From Thermohalobaculum sp038534135 (GTDB lineage Bacteria; Pseudomonadota; Alphaproteobacteria; Rhodobacterales; Rhodobacteraceae), in contig JBCAXJ010000005.1 in assembly GCA_038534135.1 (NCBI GenBank), positions 51,929-115,928 on the forward strand: a DNA stretch of 64,000 nt, read 5' to 3'. The notes under the pieces were generated by a model. It was not told the origin of the DNA and searched no databases. It was given only the letters and a program-made list of their open reading frames with translations. Both the position numbers and the translations under genes were made by a program. Positions 20,101-26,932 of the stretch are shown here, one piece after another (the first letter of the stretch is position 1; each line of letters starts with the position of its first letter).

Positions 20101-21027
20101 GCCCGGTTCTTCAACCCTAGGTTCGACCACACATGTGCCGCACCGCAGGTCGTTTCCGAACCAGGATACGATCAGTGAAACTGCAGAGCAGTTCGGTAAG
20201 TCATCATCCAACTGATCCAGTGCCGCGACCATATCGGGCAGACCGGTGGAGTTGTTGACGTTGGCGTACTGTCCACCACCCGCAGGAAAGATGTAACGAG
20301 CTGGTTCGGGATCAAAGGCAAACTCGCCAGTTCCCGGAGACATCGTCACAGCCTTGATCAGTTCAGGCAGAGGCTCTCCTGCTTCGGGTCCGGTCTGGCG
20401 TGTGCTTGGTTCGCGAATGACTTCGAAATTCAGTTGAGGAATTCTATTGCCGAACTCCTCCAAAGGCATGTCTTCAAAGACGATGTAAGCCAAGCCCCGG
20501 TAGGCTGGTGAATTTGCGCTGCCTTCAACTGCCGCGATCTTCTGATCTGGTCTCTGAGTTTCGCTGCCGAGATAGATGCGATGGGTATAGCTGCGCCGGT
20601 TCAGTAAAACGCCGTCTGCCCAGATCCGACCGATCCGCTTGATGGGCCCTTCACAAATGCCGACGGCGAAGGAAATTGAATATGAGTATTCAGAGATCCG
20701 TTGCGTCGGCGTATTCTTGCCGCCGCCTTCTGTTCGCGTTGTTACTCTCTCGCGAAATCGCGTGGACCAGATGACCTGACCGGCAACCCGCATGCGACCA
20801 AAGACCTGAGGGACTGGAGCGCCTTCGGTCGATGTCTGAATCCTTAGGCTTTTTGCCTTGCCCGTCTCGACAACGGCAGACCCGCTGCCAAGGAGTTGCT
20901 GATCCAACAGCGAACCGGCAACAGCGCCCGCTGCCTGCCCGATTGCGGCCGAACTGATGCCGAGCACCGATCCGCCTAATGTACCGCCGGCTGCCGAACC
21001 GACGGCGGAGAGAACGACAGTTGCCAT
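17113..21027 (-). CDS. GTA gp15: large tail hub/tip protein with TIM-barrel-like domain
   Basis: The largest GTA gene (1304 residues), matching gp15 of the Rhodobacter capsulatus agent, the baseplate 'megatron' forming the tail tip and DNA exit path. The glycine/alanine-rich start (MATVVLSAVGSAAGG) is a membrane-interacting-type N-terminus. It is followed by a phage tail-tip-like part (PVPQVFGRMRVAGQVIWS, near residue 65). A glycosidase-like TIM barrel lies in the middle (about 400-720; SICIGTELRGLT, ITYAADWSEYFGY, KPVWLTETGCPS), with a tail-hub region after it. The start at 21027 has a GAGGAC ribosome binding site; the frame extends upstream to 21132 without family support. The barrel probably binds or cleaves a cell-surface glycan, which is inference. 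Confidence 0.93.
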   Translation of the reverse strand: MATVVLSAVGSAAGGTLGGSVLGISSAAIGQAAGAVAGSLLDQQLLGSGSAVVETGKAKSLRIQTSTEGAPVPQVFGRMRVAGQVIWSTRFRERVTTRTEGGGKNTPTQRISEYSYSISFAVGICEGPIKRIGRIWADGVLLNRRSYTHRIYLGSETQRPDQKIAAVEGSANSPAYRGLAYIVFEDMPLEEFGNRIPQLNFEVIREPSTRQTGPEAGEPLPELIKAVTMSPGTGEFAFDPEPARYIFPAGGGQYANVNNSTGLPDMVAALDQLDDDLPNCSAVSLIVSWFGNDLRCGTCVVEPRVEEPGRVSGPDPWFVAGVTSDTAKPVSRDADDRVNFGGTPSDGSVVRAIQTLKARGQKVTLYPFLLMDIEAGNGLSDPYGRSEQPVFPWRGRITLANAPGEPGSDDLTSAASSEVAEFFGTASATDYAISNGRVIYSGPIEWTWRRFVLHLAALGAAAGGVDSICIGTELRGLTTIRSGRTSFPAVDELISLAAEVRTLLPGTKITYAADWSEYFGYHPADGTGDVLFHLDPLWADANIDSIGIDDYTPLSDWRHTTSHADAEAGSVYSLQYLKSQVEGGEYYDYFYPNQSARDLQVREPIEDGAYGEPWVFRAKDIRNWWSSPHYNRIDGIRSTTPTAWVPRSKPVWLTETGCPSVDLGANMPNVFYDGKSSESALPTASRGARDDEMQRRFLQAKIGYWSTAGVNPTSGIYNGPMIPLDRIYIWTWDSRPWPDFPVRESIWTDGPSHRLGHWITGRLNSGSLAEIVTEICLRSGLKLEDFDVSRLHGAVDGYLLDRTQTAREALQPLMKIYGFDAFESAGVLVFASRENPRPLTIDPGRLVEPEAIDEGPIEREAIRDTERADQVRFSYMQSENDYRLGAAEARLPGGDLQRVSESSHQVLMAGSKAQQVCDRWLAESLQASGNARFAMPPSMLSVEPGDVVDLGADGRQEAYRIDRVSDTNGREVEATSTEPTLYLPTRSSERQIEPEAEILAGPIEAIVLDLPIANGSDLDHRPWFAVSAEPWPGEMALFKSASGTSFNFSGRIRSPAAIGKALQELPGGAPNRWQRVNWIVLMSTGSLLSSERLDVLNGANRIAAETPDGWEILQFETAELIDQDTYRLGNLLRGLRGTPSGPIAAASRLVLLDDSVETLPVDASECFLPRTWRVGPAEFDLSHPAYVELVHTPKCAGLIPFAPAHLRARKAGEDFVLSWLRASRLGDRTFEAVEVPLAEETERYRIVVSQGNETFRSAETAVPDFTYTAAMRAEDGAAGAVRFAVSQLSNTVGWGRERSIEINV

Positions 21028-21086
21028 GATGTCCTCGAGGTGAAAGTCGTACGCGCCAAAGAAACGATGCGCCGAGTGGGGAAAGG

Positions 21087-21557
21087 TTAGCCTAGCGGAA
21101 ACCGAAAGCTCGAGATCGCCCTGCGCGCCCACGCAGACCCAATCACAGTCTCGCAGACGGCGTGTCCGGAATAGGCGTGGATCATAGCGGCCGCATCTAG
21201 ATCGCTGGCGTGAGACGAAAGGATCGCCAAGTGTTTCGCCGGGCCGCGTGCAAGCATTCGGAAGATGGCAACGTCGCCAGGCTGTGCGACCTCGCAGGGC
21301 AACTCCAGCATGTGGCGGCGCAACCCGGTCAATAGATCTTCGCGACCCGAGGCCTCAGCCCAATCGGGCGAATACGCACGGAGCACTTCGGGTTCCGGCC
21401 CGACGACGCTTCGCCAGACACCCCGCACCAGCCCCAAACAATCCGTACCGATTTCTCTCACACTTGCCTGGTGGATGTAAGGCGTTCCGATCCAAGACCG
21501 CGCGATGCGGACAATCTCCGCGCGTTGGCGATTACCGGAACAAGGATCCACCGTCAT
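21087..21557 (-). CDS. GTA gp14: NlpC/P60 family cell-wall peptidase
   Basis: A protein of about 156 residues of the NlpC/P60 superfamily, equal to RcGTA gp14. The catalytic Cys is in GTDCLGLVRGVW and the His in AKHLAILS. It probably cuts peptidoglycan cross-links when the particle delivers DNA. The start at 21557 (MTVDPCSGNRQRAEIVRIAR) overlaps gp13 by 26 bases; an upstream ATG at 21596 is possible. It is followed by a 59-bp gap and then gp15. Confidence 0.9.
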   Translation of the reverse strand: MTVDPCSGNRQRAEIVRIARSWIGTPYIHQASVREIGTDCLGLVRGVWRSVVGPEPEVLRAYSPDWAEASGREDLLTGLRRHMLELPCEVAQPGDVAIFRMLARGPAKHLAILSSHASDLDAAAMIHAYSGHAVCETVIGSAWARRAISSFRFPLG

Positions 21558-22425
21558 GGCCGCCCCCGCTTGCTGGATATGCTGCGGCGGCGTCATCCCC
21601 TGGCATGTGCGGAAACCCTCGGAAATTCAGCAGATTCCCGAACTTCAGCCGGCAAGTCGTTGCAGTTTTTTCGCAACCGGCCGTGATTGTAAAAGTGTCT
21701 CCGACAGCTGTTGCCAGCGGTGGCGCGAGCCAGGTTTCCAGCCCGTGTGGCGACGCGCCGATGCGCTGATGCAGCTTTACGTGCTGGCTTGTCCCAGTGT
21801 TTTCGCCGGTCAGCCAGGTCAGATTGCCATTGGTAAACCAGTCATTCTGAAATGCGCTCAAACCGCTGACCTTGAACGCATTGGGTTCAATAATCTCTTG
21901 AACCTCTGCGGTCGCGCGATAAGCCGCTTGCTCAAGATTGATCCCGCATTTTGCGTCGCCCAGCCGACAATCGCATGAATGAAGATAAGCTCGACCATAG
22001 GGTCGGTTTAGGCGTGCGCTCAGCCCAACCACCTCGGCTTCGAAACGCGCGCCGCTCTGGCGGATGGAACCTATCTGTCCGCGCGCGAGAATGACGTTCT
22101 GCGACGGTTGTTGCCAGTCCACCAAATACAGCGTGACATCCGCGCCGTCATAAAGGCCGCGTTTAAGATCGGATTCTTCGATCTCGTCTGACGTCAGAAC
22201 GCCGGTGATGTCATGACTGTCGACAGCGAGCCCCGTTCCAGCCTCCACCGCGCTTGCCGTGAAGCCCGACTGCGGCGTGTGGGTGATGCCGTCAAAGGTC
22301 AAGTCACGGTCGTGATCCGTAAACCCCAGAACCGCACCGTCCTTCCGATTGATCCGCCAGCACCGGGCGAGTGTGGTGGCGCCACTATCAAGCATGTTTT
22401 GCAATTCGAAGGGTATAGCGCGCAT
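21532..22425 (-). CDS. GTA gp13: DUF2163 distal tail/hub protein
   Basis: A 297-residue DUF2163 (phage BR0599 family) protein, equivalent to RcGTA gp13, a hub component that links tail tube and tip. Visible marks are the N-terminal RAIPFELQNMLDSGATTLARCWRI, GFTDHDRDL, and the C-terminal CRLKFGNLLNFRGFPHMPG with GGHDGGSLF at the very end. Several cysteines in the C-terminal half (CDCRLGDAKCG) are consistent with the Fe-S or metal site proposed for this protein family. The start touches the gp12 stop (TGATG). Confidence 0.92.
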   Translation of the reverse strand: MRAIPFELQNMLDSGATTLARCWRINRKDGAVLGFTDHDRDLTFDGITHTPQSGFTASAVEAGTGLAVDSHDITGVLTSDEIEESDLKRGLYDGADVTLYLVDWQQPSQNVILARGQIGSIRQSGARFEAEVVGLSARLNRPYGRAYLHSCDCRLGDAKCGINLEQAAYRATAEVQEIIEPNAFKVSGLSAFQNDWFTNGNLTWLTGENTGTSQHVKLHQRIGASPHGLETWLAPPLATAVGDTFTITAGCEKTATTCRLKFGNLLNFRGFPHMPGDDAAAAYPASGGGHDGGSLFR

Positions 22426-23054
22426 CAGATGCGTACCTCCACGATCGGGATCGATGGGATCTCCCCTGCCTCAAATCCTCGGATGTTCACATCGATCACA
22501 TCGCTGTCGAAGCGAACCGGTACGTCAAACTCGAATCCGGCAGTTACCGACGCGCCTTCTTCAGGAACGCGGTCCAGCGTCAAGACACCAGTTTCGGCAT
22601 CAACTGAGAACTCCGTTCCGCCAATCAATTCGGTTCCATCAACCGCAATGCGGACTGAACTCTCATTAGGTTTGCGGATCGTGCGGACATAGGATCCTGC
22701 CGCGTCTTCGTAGCGACGTACCAACTGGAACTGGTCCGCCAAACCGCCAGCGACCAGGACCTGGTCCGTCGGTGAGATCTCGGCTGATGGCGGGCATGAC
22801 TTGAAGTCGAGCCAATCCTTCCAACGAAATCCATACAACTGACCGTGCCGTGCTTCATAGAAAGCAAGCACTTTGCTCAGATCATCGAGCGATCTGACGC
22901 CGAGACCTGCATCATAGCGCCTGCGCGACTGTGACCACGGCGAATTGCGTTCCTCAAACCCATTGACGAGTGTGACTATCTCGGTGCGCCGCTCGATCCC
23001 GCCGGTTGAACCGAACGAGATCGCGCTCGGAAACCGGATTTCGTGAAAGCTCAT
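22425..23054 (-). CDS. GTA gp12: DUF2460 distal tail protein
   Basis: A 209-residue DUF2460 protein equivalent to RcGTA gp12. Family marks are MSFHEIRFPSAISFGSTGG at the start, RRRYDAGLGVRS, and GFRWKDWLDFKS near the middle, with FDVPVRFDSD close to the end. It is thought to form the ring at the end of the tail tube, next to the hub. It lies 26 bp after gp11 and abuts gp13. Confidence 0.93.
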   Translation of the reverse strand: MSFHEIRFPSAISFGSTGGIERRTEIVTLVNGFEERNSPWSQSRRRYDAGLGVRSLDDLSKVLAFYEARHGQLYGFRWKDWLDFKSCPPSAEISPTDQVLVAGGLADQFQLVRRYEDAAGSYVRTIRKPNESSVRIAVDGTELIGGTEFSVDAETGVLTLDRVPEEGASVTAGFEFDVPVRFDSDVIDVNIRGFEAGEIPSIPIVEVRI

Positions 23055-23080
23055 AGCCTGCTCCTGAATTTCCGGTTGCG

Positions 23081-23746
23081 TCAGAGATTACCCTGGCCAC
23101 TCTGAACCGCGCGAGCCAGTTGAGCCGCAACCTGACCGCGCGAGCGTCGGAAGCTCGTGATGTCGGGCGTTGAGATGTTGATCGTGACATTCGCGCTGCC
23201 ATTGCTGCCGCGTGCCGCCACACCCAGCTTCCCATCAGGTCCCCGAGATAACGGCATGATTGCTTCCGGCCCTGCCTCGCCCATAAGGCCTGTGGCACCT
23301 CGCATCGGAAACGTGGTTGGCCCGTCCACCACGCCGCCTCGTGCGAAGGCACGGACGCGCCCTGCCGAGAATGCAGAACCATTTCCGAAAGCAAGCCCGG
23401 ACAATAGCGACGTCCCGATCCCGCTAAAGGCATCCGTGAAGACGTTTGAAAGACTTCCCGTGACTGGCTTTATGGCGGCGTCTAGAGCTTTGCCCGCAAC
23501 AGAACTTGCAAGATCGCGAAACACGGTCGAGAGTTTCTCGCCACCGAAGACAGCCTTGTCGAATGCGGACTTCAGAGATGACGACAAAGACCGCGACAGT
23601 TTTCCGGCTTGGCCATCCAGGACCTTCATCGCTTGACTGGCAGCAGATAGCTCGCCTGTGAAGCCGGCCGCGAGACCTCGCATCTCGCGCAAAGCGGGGG
23701 ACAGGTCCTTGCTAAAGGATGATGGCAACAGATCGTCGTCGCGCAT
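23081..23746 (-). CDS. GTA gp11: short tail tape measure protein
   Basis: A 221-residue tape-measure protein, as short as the RcGTA version and in keeping with the short tail of these particles. A helical N-terminal half (LAAGFTGELSAASQAMKVLD) is followed by a hydrophobic/glycine-rich middle (GIGTSLLSGLAFGNGSAF). The C-terminus ends in the ARGGVVDGPTTFPM and GLMGEAGPEAIMPLSRGPDG motif shared by lambda-like tape measures. Its length should set the tail length. It lies between gp10.1 and gp12. Confidence 0.92.
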   Translation of the reverse strand: MRDDDLLPSSFSKDLSPALREMRGLAAGFTGELSAASQAMKVLDGQAGKLSRSLSSSLKSAFDKAVFGGEKLSTVFRDLASSVAGKALDAAIKPVTGSLSNVFTDAFSGIGTSLLSGLAFGNGSAFSAGRVRAFARGGVVDGPTTFPMRGATGLMGEAGPEAIMPLSRGPDGKLGVAARGSNGSANVTINISTPDITSFRRSRGQVAAQLARAVQSGQGNL

Positions 23747-23765
23747 TGGGATATCCTTGTATCAA

Positions 23766-23981
23766 TTAAATGGACGGTGTCGCATCCGGATAGGCGTCCA
23801 TCAGCGTTTCGAGCGTTTCGCGCCCGAAGGCAGGCTGACCGCCAATCGCGATCAGCCCCGCCCCTTCGAGCGCAAACTGAAACTCGATCGGGCTCATGGC
23901 CCAGAACACATCGGGCGGCAGGCGCAGCGCACCCAGGCCCAATCTCATCAAGACTGCCCAGTCGACACGGTCAGTCGGCAT
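23766..23981 (-). CDS. GTA gp10.1-like tail assembly chaperone
   Basis: A 71-residue protein beginning MPTDRVDWAVLMRLGLGALRL, with FWAMSPIEFQFALEG in the middle. This fits the small phage tail assembly chaperone-like family that RcGTA encodes between genes 10 and 11. The ATG overlaps the gp10 stop by 11 bases, so the two are probably translationally coupled and act as a G/GT-like chaperone pair. The open frame reaches further upstream to 24026 but would then sit largely inside gp10. Confidence 0.85.
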   Translation of the reverse strand: MPTDRVDWAVLMRLGLGALRLPPDVFWAMSPIEFQFALEGAGLIAIGGQPAFGRETLETLMDAYPDATPSI

Positions 23982-24303
23982 TCGTGTCGCCAGTGCCGAA
24001 AGCCGAAGATAGCAAAGCCAATCCAACTTTCATGGCTTCGACAGCACCACCGTCGATCTCGGCCGCAGCCAGGTCTTCCTCGCCGACGGATGCACCTGCA
24101 CCCTGCAGACCAGCACTCAGCAACGCCAACAGATCGGCAGCACAGATACGCCCAGACTCGAACCTCTCGGCCAATTCGATCAGCGAAGCGCTCTGCAGCC
24201 GAGCCTCAAGAGCGGCCAACGCACCCAGCGTCAGTCGCAACGTCTGCGCTTCGCCGTTAATCTTAAGGGAGACTTCGCCGCGTTGCGGATTGGGCATCAT
24301 CAT
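23971..24303 (-). CDS. GTA gp10: tail assembly chaperone-like protein
   Basis: A 110-residue 'gene transfer agent family' protein equivalent to RcGTA gp10 (NPQRGEVSLKINGEAQTLRL, then LTLGALAALEARLQ). It is mostly helical and acidic at the C-terminus. Three tandem ATGs (24303, 24300, 24297) make the start ambiguous by two codons; the first overlaps the gp9 stop. In siphophages the equivalent proteins coat the tape measure during tail assembly. Confidence 0.9.
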   Translation of the reverse strand: MMMPNPQRGEVSLKINGEAQTLRLTLGALAALEARLQSASLIELAERFESGRICAADLLALLSAGLQGAGASVGEEDLAAAEIDGGAVEAMKVGLALLSSAFGTGDTNAD

Positions 24304-24713
24304 AGCTCTGCAAAGGCCAGCGCACCGGCCGATGCCAGTGATATCTCGAACGTCGCTTCGCCATCATGATTTCCGGCATATTCCAGCGACGTGATCTGGA
24401 ACGGGCCGGTGACCGTGCCGAAATCCGGGATCACCAACTCGCAGGATGGAATGCCGTCTTCAAAAAAGATCCTACGCACAGCAGCGTCGGATGCGGCGTC
24501 CTTGAACACGCCAGAGCCCGAAATAGCTGCTGTCTTGGCGCCCGCGCCGGACAGCAGCTCACGCCATTGACCAGCGCTTTCGGCGGTGGTCACGTCGACG
24601 GTCTCTGCATTGAAGCTGATCCGCGTCGCGCGCAAACCTGCCACGGTCTCGAACGTGCCGCTGCCGGTTTCGTCCAGCTTCAGCAGGATGTCCTTACCCT
24701 TCTGGGCACTCAT
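24300..24713 (-). CDS. GTA gp9: major tail tube protein
   Basis: A 137-residue tail tube protein equivalent to RcGTA gp9. MSAQKGKDILLKLDETGSG opens the protein, followed by FNAETVDVTTAESAGQWRELL and SLEYAGNHDGEATFEISLAS, typical of TP901-1-like major tail proteins. The start at 24713 is supported by AGGAGA eight bases upstream; the open frame continues upstream to 24776 without family resemblance. It forms hexameric rings of the tail tube. Confidence 0.93.
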   Translation of the reverse strand: MSAQKGKDILLKLDETGSGTFETVAGLRATRISFNAETVDVTTAESAGQWRELLSGAGAKTAAISGSGVFKDAASDAAVRRIFFEDGIPSCELVIPDFGTVTGPFQITSLEYAGNHDGEATFEISLASAGALAFAEL

Positions 24714-24759
24714 CGGCTGTCTCCTAGAATGAATTTCTCGACTTGCGTCACACGACTGG

Positions 24760-25185
24760 TCAGATCGTGTCCTCAAGCGTCATGCGAAAGCGAAGTTCGA
24801 TCCGACGCAGCGCATCGCTCTCAGCTCGGAAAGTCTTTGCGTTCACGAACCTCACGTTGATAACGCGGCCCCGCGACAGCGCGATTTCGCTGTTCAGGAT
24901 CACGTCCGAAAGCGCCGCTGCGGCCCGCTTTGCTTCCGCAAAGCCGCGCCGAGGGGCGTGGACGTTCAACCGCACCTGGTGAACGGCTCCGGCATCCGTG
25001 GCGCTGCTCCAGTCCTCGGCCTCGTCGTCACCCAGGATCAGATACAGCCCCTCGGGAGACGCCTCGCCCGAGAATGGCAACGGCGCATCGTAGACCTGCC
25101 CATTGAAGTGTTCCGCGCAGGCGGGGCTGTCGCAGATCAGGCGAAACAGCGCCTCCTGCAGGGGCCATGCCAGCGCGTATGTCAT
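24760..25185 (-). CDS. GTA gp8: DUF3168 tail terminator
   Basis: A 141-residue DUF3168 protein (MTYALAWPLQEALFRLICD start; HQVRLNVHAPRRGFAEAKRAA middle; ALRRIELRFRMTLED end), equivalent to RcGTA gp8. It would cap the tail tube at the head end. Its ATG overlaps the gp7 stop in an ATGA junction. The frame extends upstream to 25290 into gp7 and is not used. Confidence 0.9.
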   Translation of the reverse strand: MTYALAWPLQEALFRLICDSPACAEHFNGQVYDAPLPFSGEASPEGLYLILGDDEAEDWSSATDAGAVHQVRLNVHAPRRGFAEAKRAAAALSDVILNSEIALSRGRVINVRFVNAKTFRAESDALRRIELRFRMTLEDTI

Positions 25186-25520
25186 GCGAACGGACCTTCC
25201 TCGGCCCAGCAAGTCAGATGACGGTTGCGTCCGTCCGCGTCCGCAACGCCGCGAATCGCGAAGATGCGCTCGCCTTGCCGGAAACGGCATTCAGACGTGG
25301 GCCGCCGCGGAGAGTTCGCAGGCGCTGAACGCAGGGTGATCCGATGGGTTACCCGAGAAGACTCGCGTACGCCCGACACACGCTCGCGGGCGCCGATCGA
25401 GCGCATGTCGGCCCAAAGTGTTCCGATCGGGGACCAGACGACTTCAAAACCACCACCAGTGTCACTGACGCGTCTAGGGGCTTCGAGAACGAGTTCGGTA
25501 TTCATGGCGACTGCGGACAT
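25182..25520 (-). CDS. GTA gp7: head-tail adaptor / head closure protein
   Basis: A 112-residue phage head-tail adaptor (SPP1 gp16-like) equivalent to RcGTA gp7: LVLEAPRRVSDTGGGFEVVW, GTLWADMRSIGARERV, and FRQGERIFAIRGVADADGR. The start at 25520 is preceded by AAGGAG seven bases upstream. The gene ends in an ATGA overlap with gp8. Confidence 0.9.
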   Translation of the reverse strand: MSAVAMNTELVLEAPRRVSDTGGGFEVVWSPIGTLWADMRSIGARERVSGVRESSRVTHRITLRSAPANSPRRPTSECRFRQGERIFAIRGVADADGRNRHLTCWAEEGPFA

Positions 25521-25554
25521 GTCGGTTCTCCTTGCTATGGGGCGTACGTTGCGG

Positions 25555-26142
25555 TCAGAGGCGGATGGGCCGGTGCCGTTCGATTGTGGCCGACACACCG
25601 ACGGGCATGTCACCCATCTCGCTGCCCGCGAGTTCGCCGAAACGATGCTCGTAGAGATGTGCTGCCAAAGTGATCACCGCCTGACGCAGATCCGGTGGAA
25701 CGTCGTTCCAGGTGGCGCCGAACCCGGCGGTGAAACGCAGTTCGGCGATCGATCCGCGCGGGATCGGCCAGAGCGCGGCGCCAAGAGATCCGGTCAATTT
25801 CTGACGAACGGTACCGGGTTGAAGAGCCCAGTCGCTGGGGTCCAGGTCGACTGTTGATGACGGCGACTTGAACTGAATACTGTCGATCGTGGCGACGGGC
25901 CCGATCGGCATCATCATGTTGCCGTTGCGGTTCCAGCACGGAACCTGAAGCACGCACACCCGATTGATCATCGCCAAAGACGTCTTGCGCTCGATCATCG
26001 CGGTTGCATTGCGAAGGTACAGCTCCAGCAAACCGTCCTCAGAGCCGTCATCATTGAAACCATGTGAAAGGCGCAGGTGGGCGCCGAATTCACGCAATGG
26101 AACCGGCGTACGAGTGGCCGGCGTTACTTCTTTCAGCAGCAT
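25555..26142 (-). CDS. GTA gp6: head-tail connector protein
   Basis: A 195-residue connector equivalent to RcGTA gp6 (HK97 gp6-like). LLELYLRNATAMIERKTSLA is the helical N-terminal part, PVATIDSIQFKS lies in the middle, and FTAGFGATWNDVPPDLRQAVITLAAHLYEHR is the family block near the end. It binds below the portal. In RcGTA it directly follows the capsid gene; here three additional genes separate the two. Confidence 0.92.
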   Translation of the reverse strand: MLLKEVTPATRTPVPLREFGAHLRLSHGFNDDGSEDGLLELYLRNATAMIERKTSLAMINRVCVLQVPCWNRNGNMMMPIGPVATIDSIQFKSPSSTVDLDPSDWALQPGTVRQKLTGSLGAALWPIPRGSIAELRFTAGFGATWNDVPPDLRQAVITLAAHLYEHRFGELAGSEMGDMPVGVSATIERHRPIRL

Positions 26143-26173
26143 TCATTCGCTCCAGGAAAGTCGGATGTGTGGT

Positions 26174-26470
26174 TCAGATGTTGGCAACACGGACGATCAG
26201 CGATCGCTCAATCTCACGATTGGCCGACGTCTGGATGCGGCTTGAAATCGAATAGGTCTTGCCCGGCTCACCGCCTGACACGATCGAGGTCGTCGCAGTG
26301 GCTGTCAGGGCCGTGCTGTCAATCGCCAAGCCGCCGGTCGCGGCCTCGTCAGGTTCGATCTCCCAGCCCAGATCCGCAGCGATCGTTTCACCCGCGTCCA
26401 GGAACTGAAAACCCCAGTCGAATGTGTAGTCCAGCGAGGATGCAGGGTTCTTGACAAAGTAGTTGCTCAT
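26174..26470 (-). CDS. Fibre adaptor-like small protein inside the GTA cluster
   Basis: A 98-residue beta-rich protein: MSNYFVKNPASSLDYTFDWG, then GETIAADLGWEIEPD, VSGGEPGKTYSISSRIQTS and REIERSLIVRV. This pattern (LDYxxDW, then SGGxxGxTY.L..RI.T..GR..ERS) is that of phage 'fiber-tail adaptor' proteins, which are Ig-like and precede or follow fibre genes. It is located between the capsid (gp5) and gp6 on the GTA strand, 31 bp before gp6. RcGTA has no gene here. The role as a fibre attachment protein is inferred from the family and the neighbours. Confidence 0.7.
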   Translation of the reverse strand: MSNYFVKNPASSLDYTFDWGFQFLDAGETIAADLGWEIEPDEAATGGLAIDSTALTATATTSIVSGGEPGKTYSISSRIQTSANREIERSLIVRVANI

Positions 26471-26494
26471 GTCCGGTCCTATCTTTCGCCCACA

Positions 26495-26896
26495 CTAAAC
26501 GGGGGCTCCAATTTCGGCGGAAAAGGACCGAACCGATATGACGGTCCCGGCCTCGACGGGTTGCGGGTCGGTCAGTTCCGTCAGCAACAGAAGTTCGTTC
26601 GCGGCCGTATCGATCAGAGCGACGTGATCCGCCAAACCCGCCTCGAGCCCGGCGACCTCCGAAAGTCCGCCGACAAGCAGTCGCCTGCCCCCGCCGGTGC
26701 CATCAGCGACTGTAAAGGTCGCAGCAGTCGCGGGGCTCAGGATTTGCGACGCCAGCATCACGCCTCCCGCCGAGACCGGAGTTTTCGCAGCGTCTGCGGA
26801 CGTCGTCGGGCCAGCGCATAGCGTCAAGAGTGCGGCATGCGCGCTGATATAGCCCAAGCCGGCATCCACGGCACTCTCGCCAAGCAGCTTTGGCAT
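26495..26896 (-). CDS. Phage-like structural protein of the GTA fibre module
   Basis: A 133-residue protein starting MPKLLGESAVDAGLGYISAH and containing LCAGPTTSADA, FTVADGTGGGRRLLVGG and NELLLLTELTDPQPVEAG. Phage proteins with the same plan (opening helix, then 'lcxgePttyaeA', then 'adhvALvdt...ELl.vt') sit next to fibre genes in alphaproteobacterial phages. It lies between the fibre-like gene and the adaptor-like gene, with 24- and 36-bp gaps. Possibly a head-decoration or fibre-base subunit; no experiment is known to me. Confidence 0.65.
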   Translation of the reverse strand: MPKLLGESAVDAGLGYISAHAALLTLCAGPTTSADAAKTPVSAGGVMLASQILSPATAATFTVADGTGGGRRLLVGGLSEVAGLEAGLADHVALIDTAANELLLLTELTDPQPVEAGTVISVRSFSAEIGAPV

Positions 26897-26932
26897 GGTT
26901 CAATCTCCTCTCGGAAGCAGTCTGTCATGTGA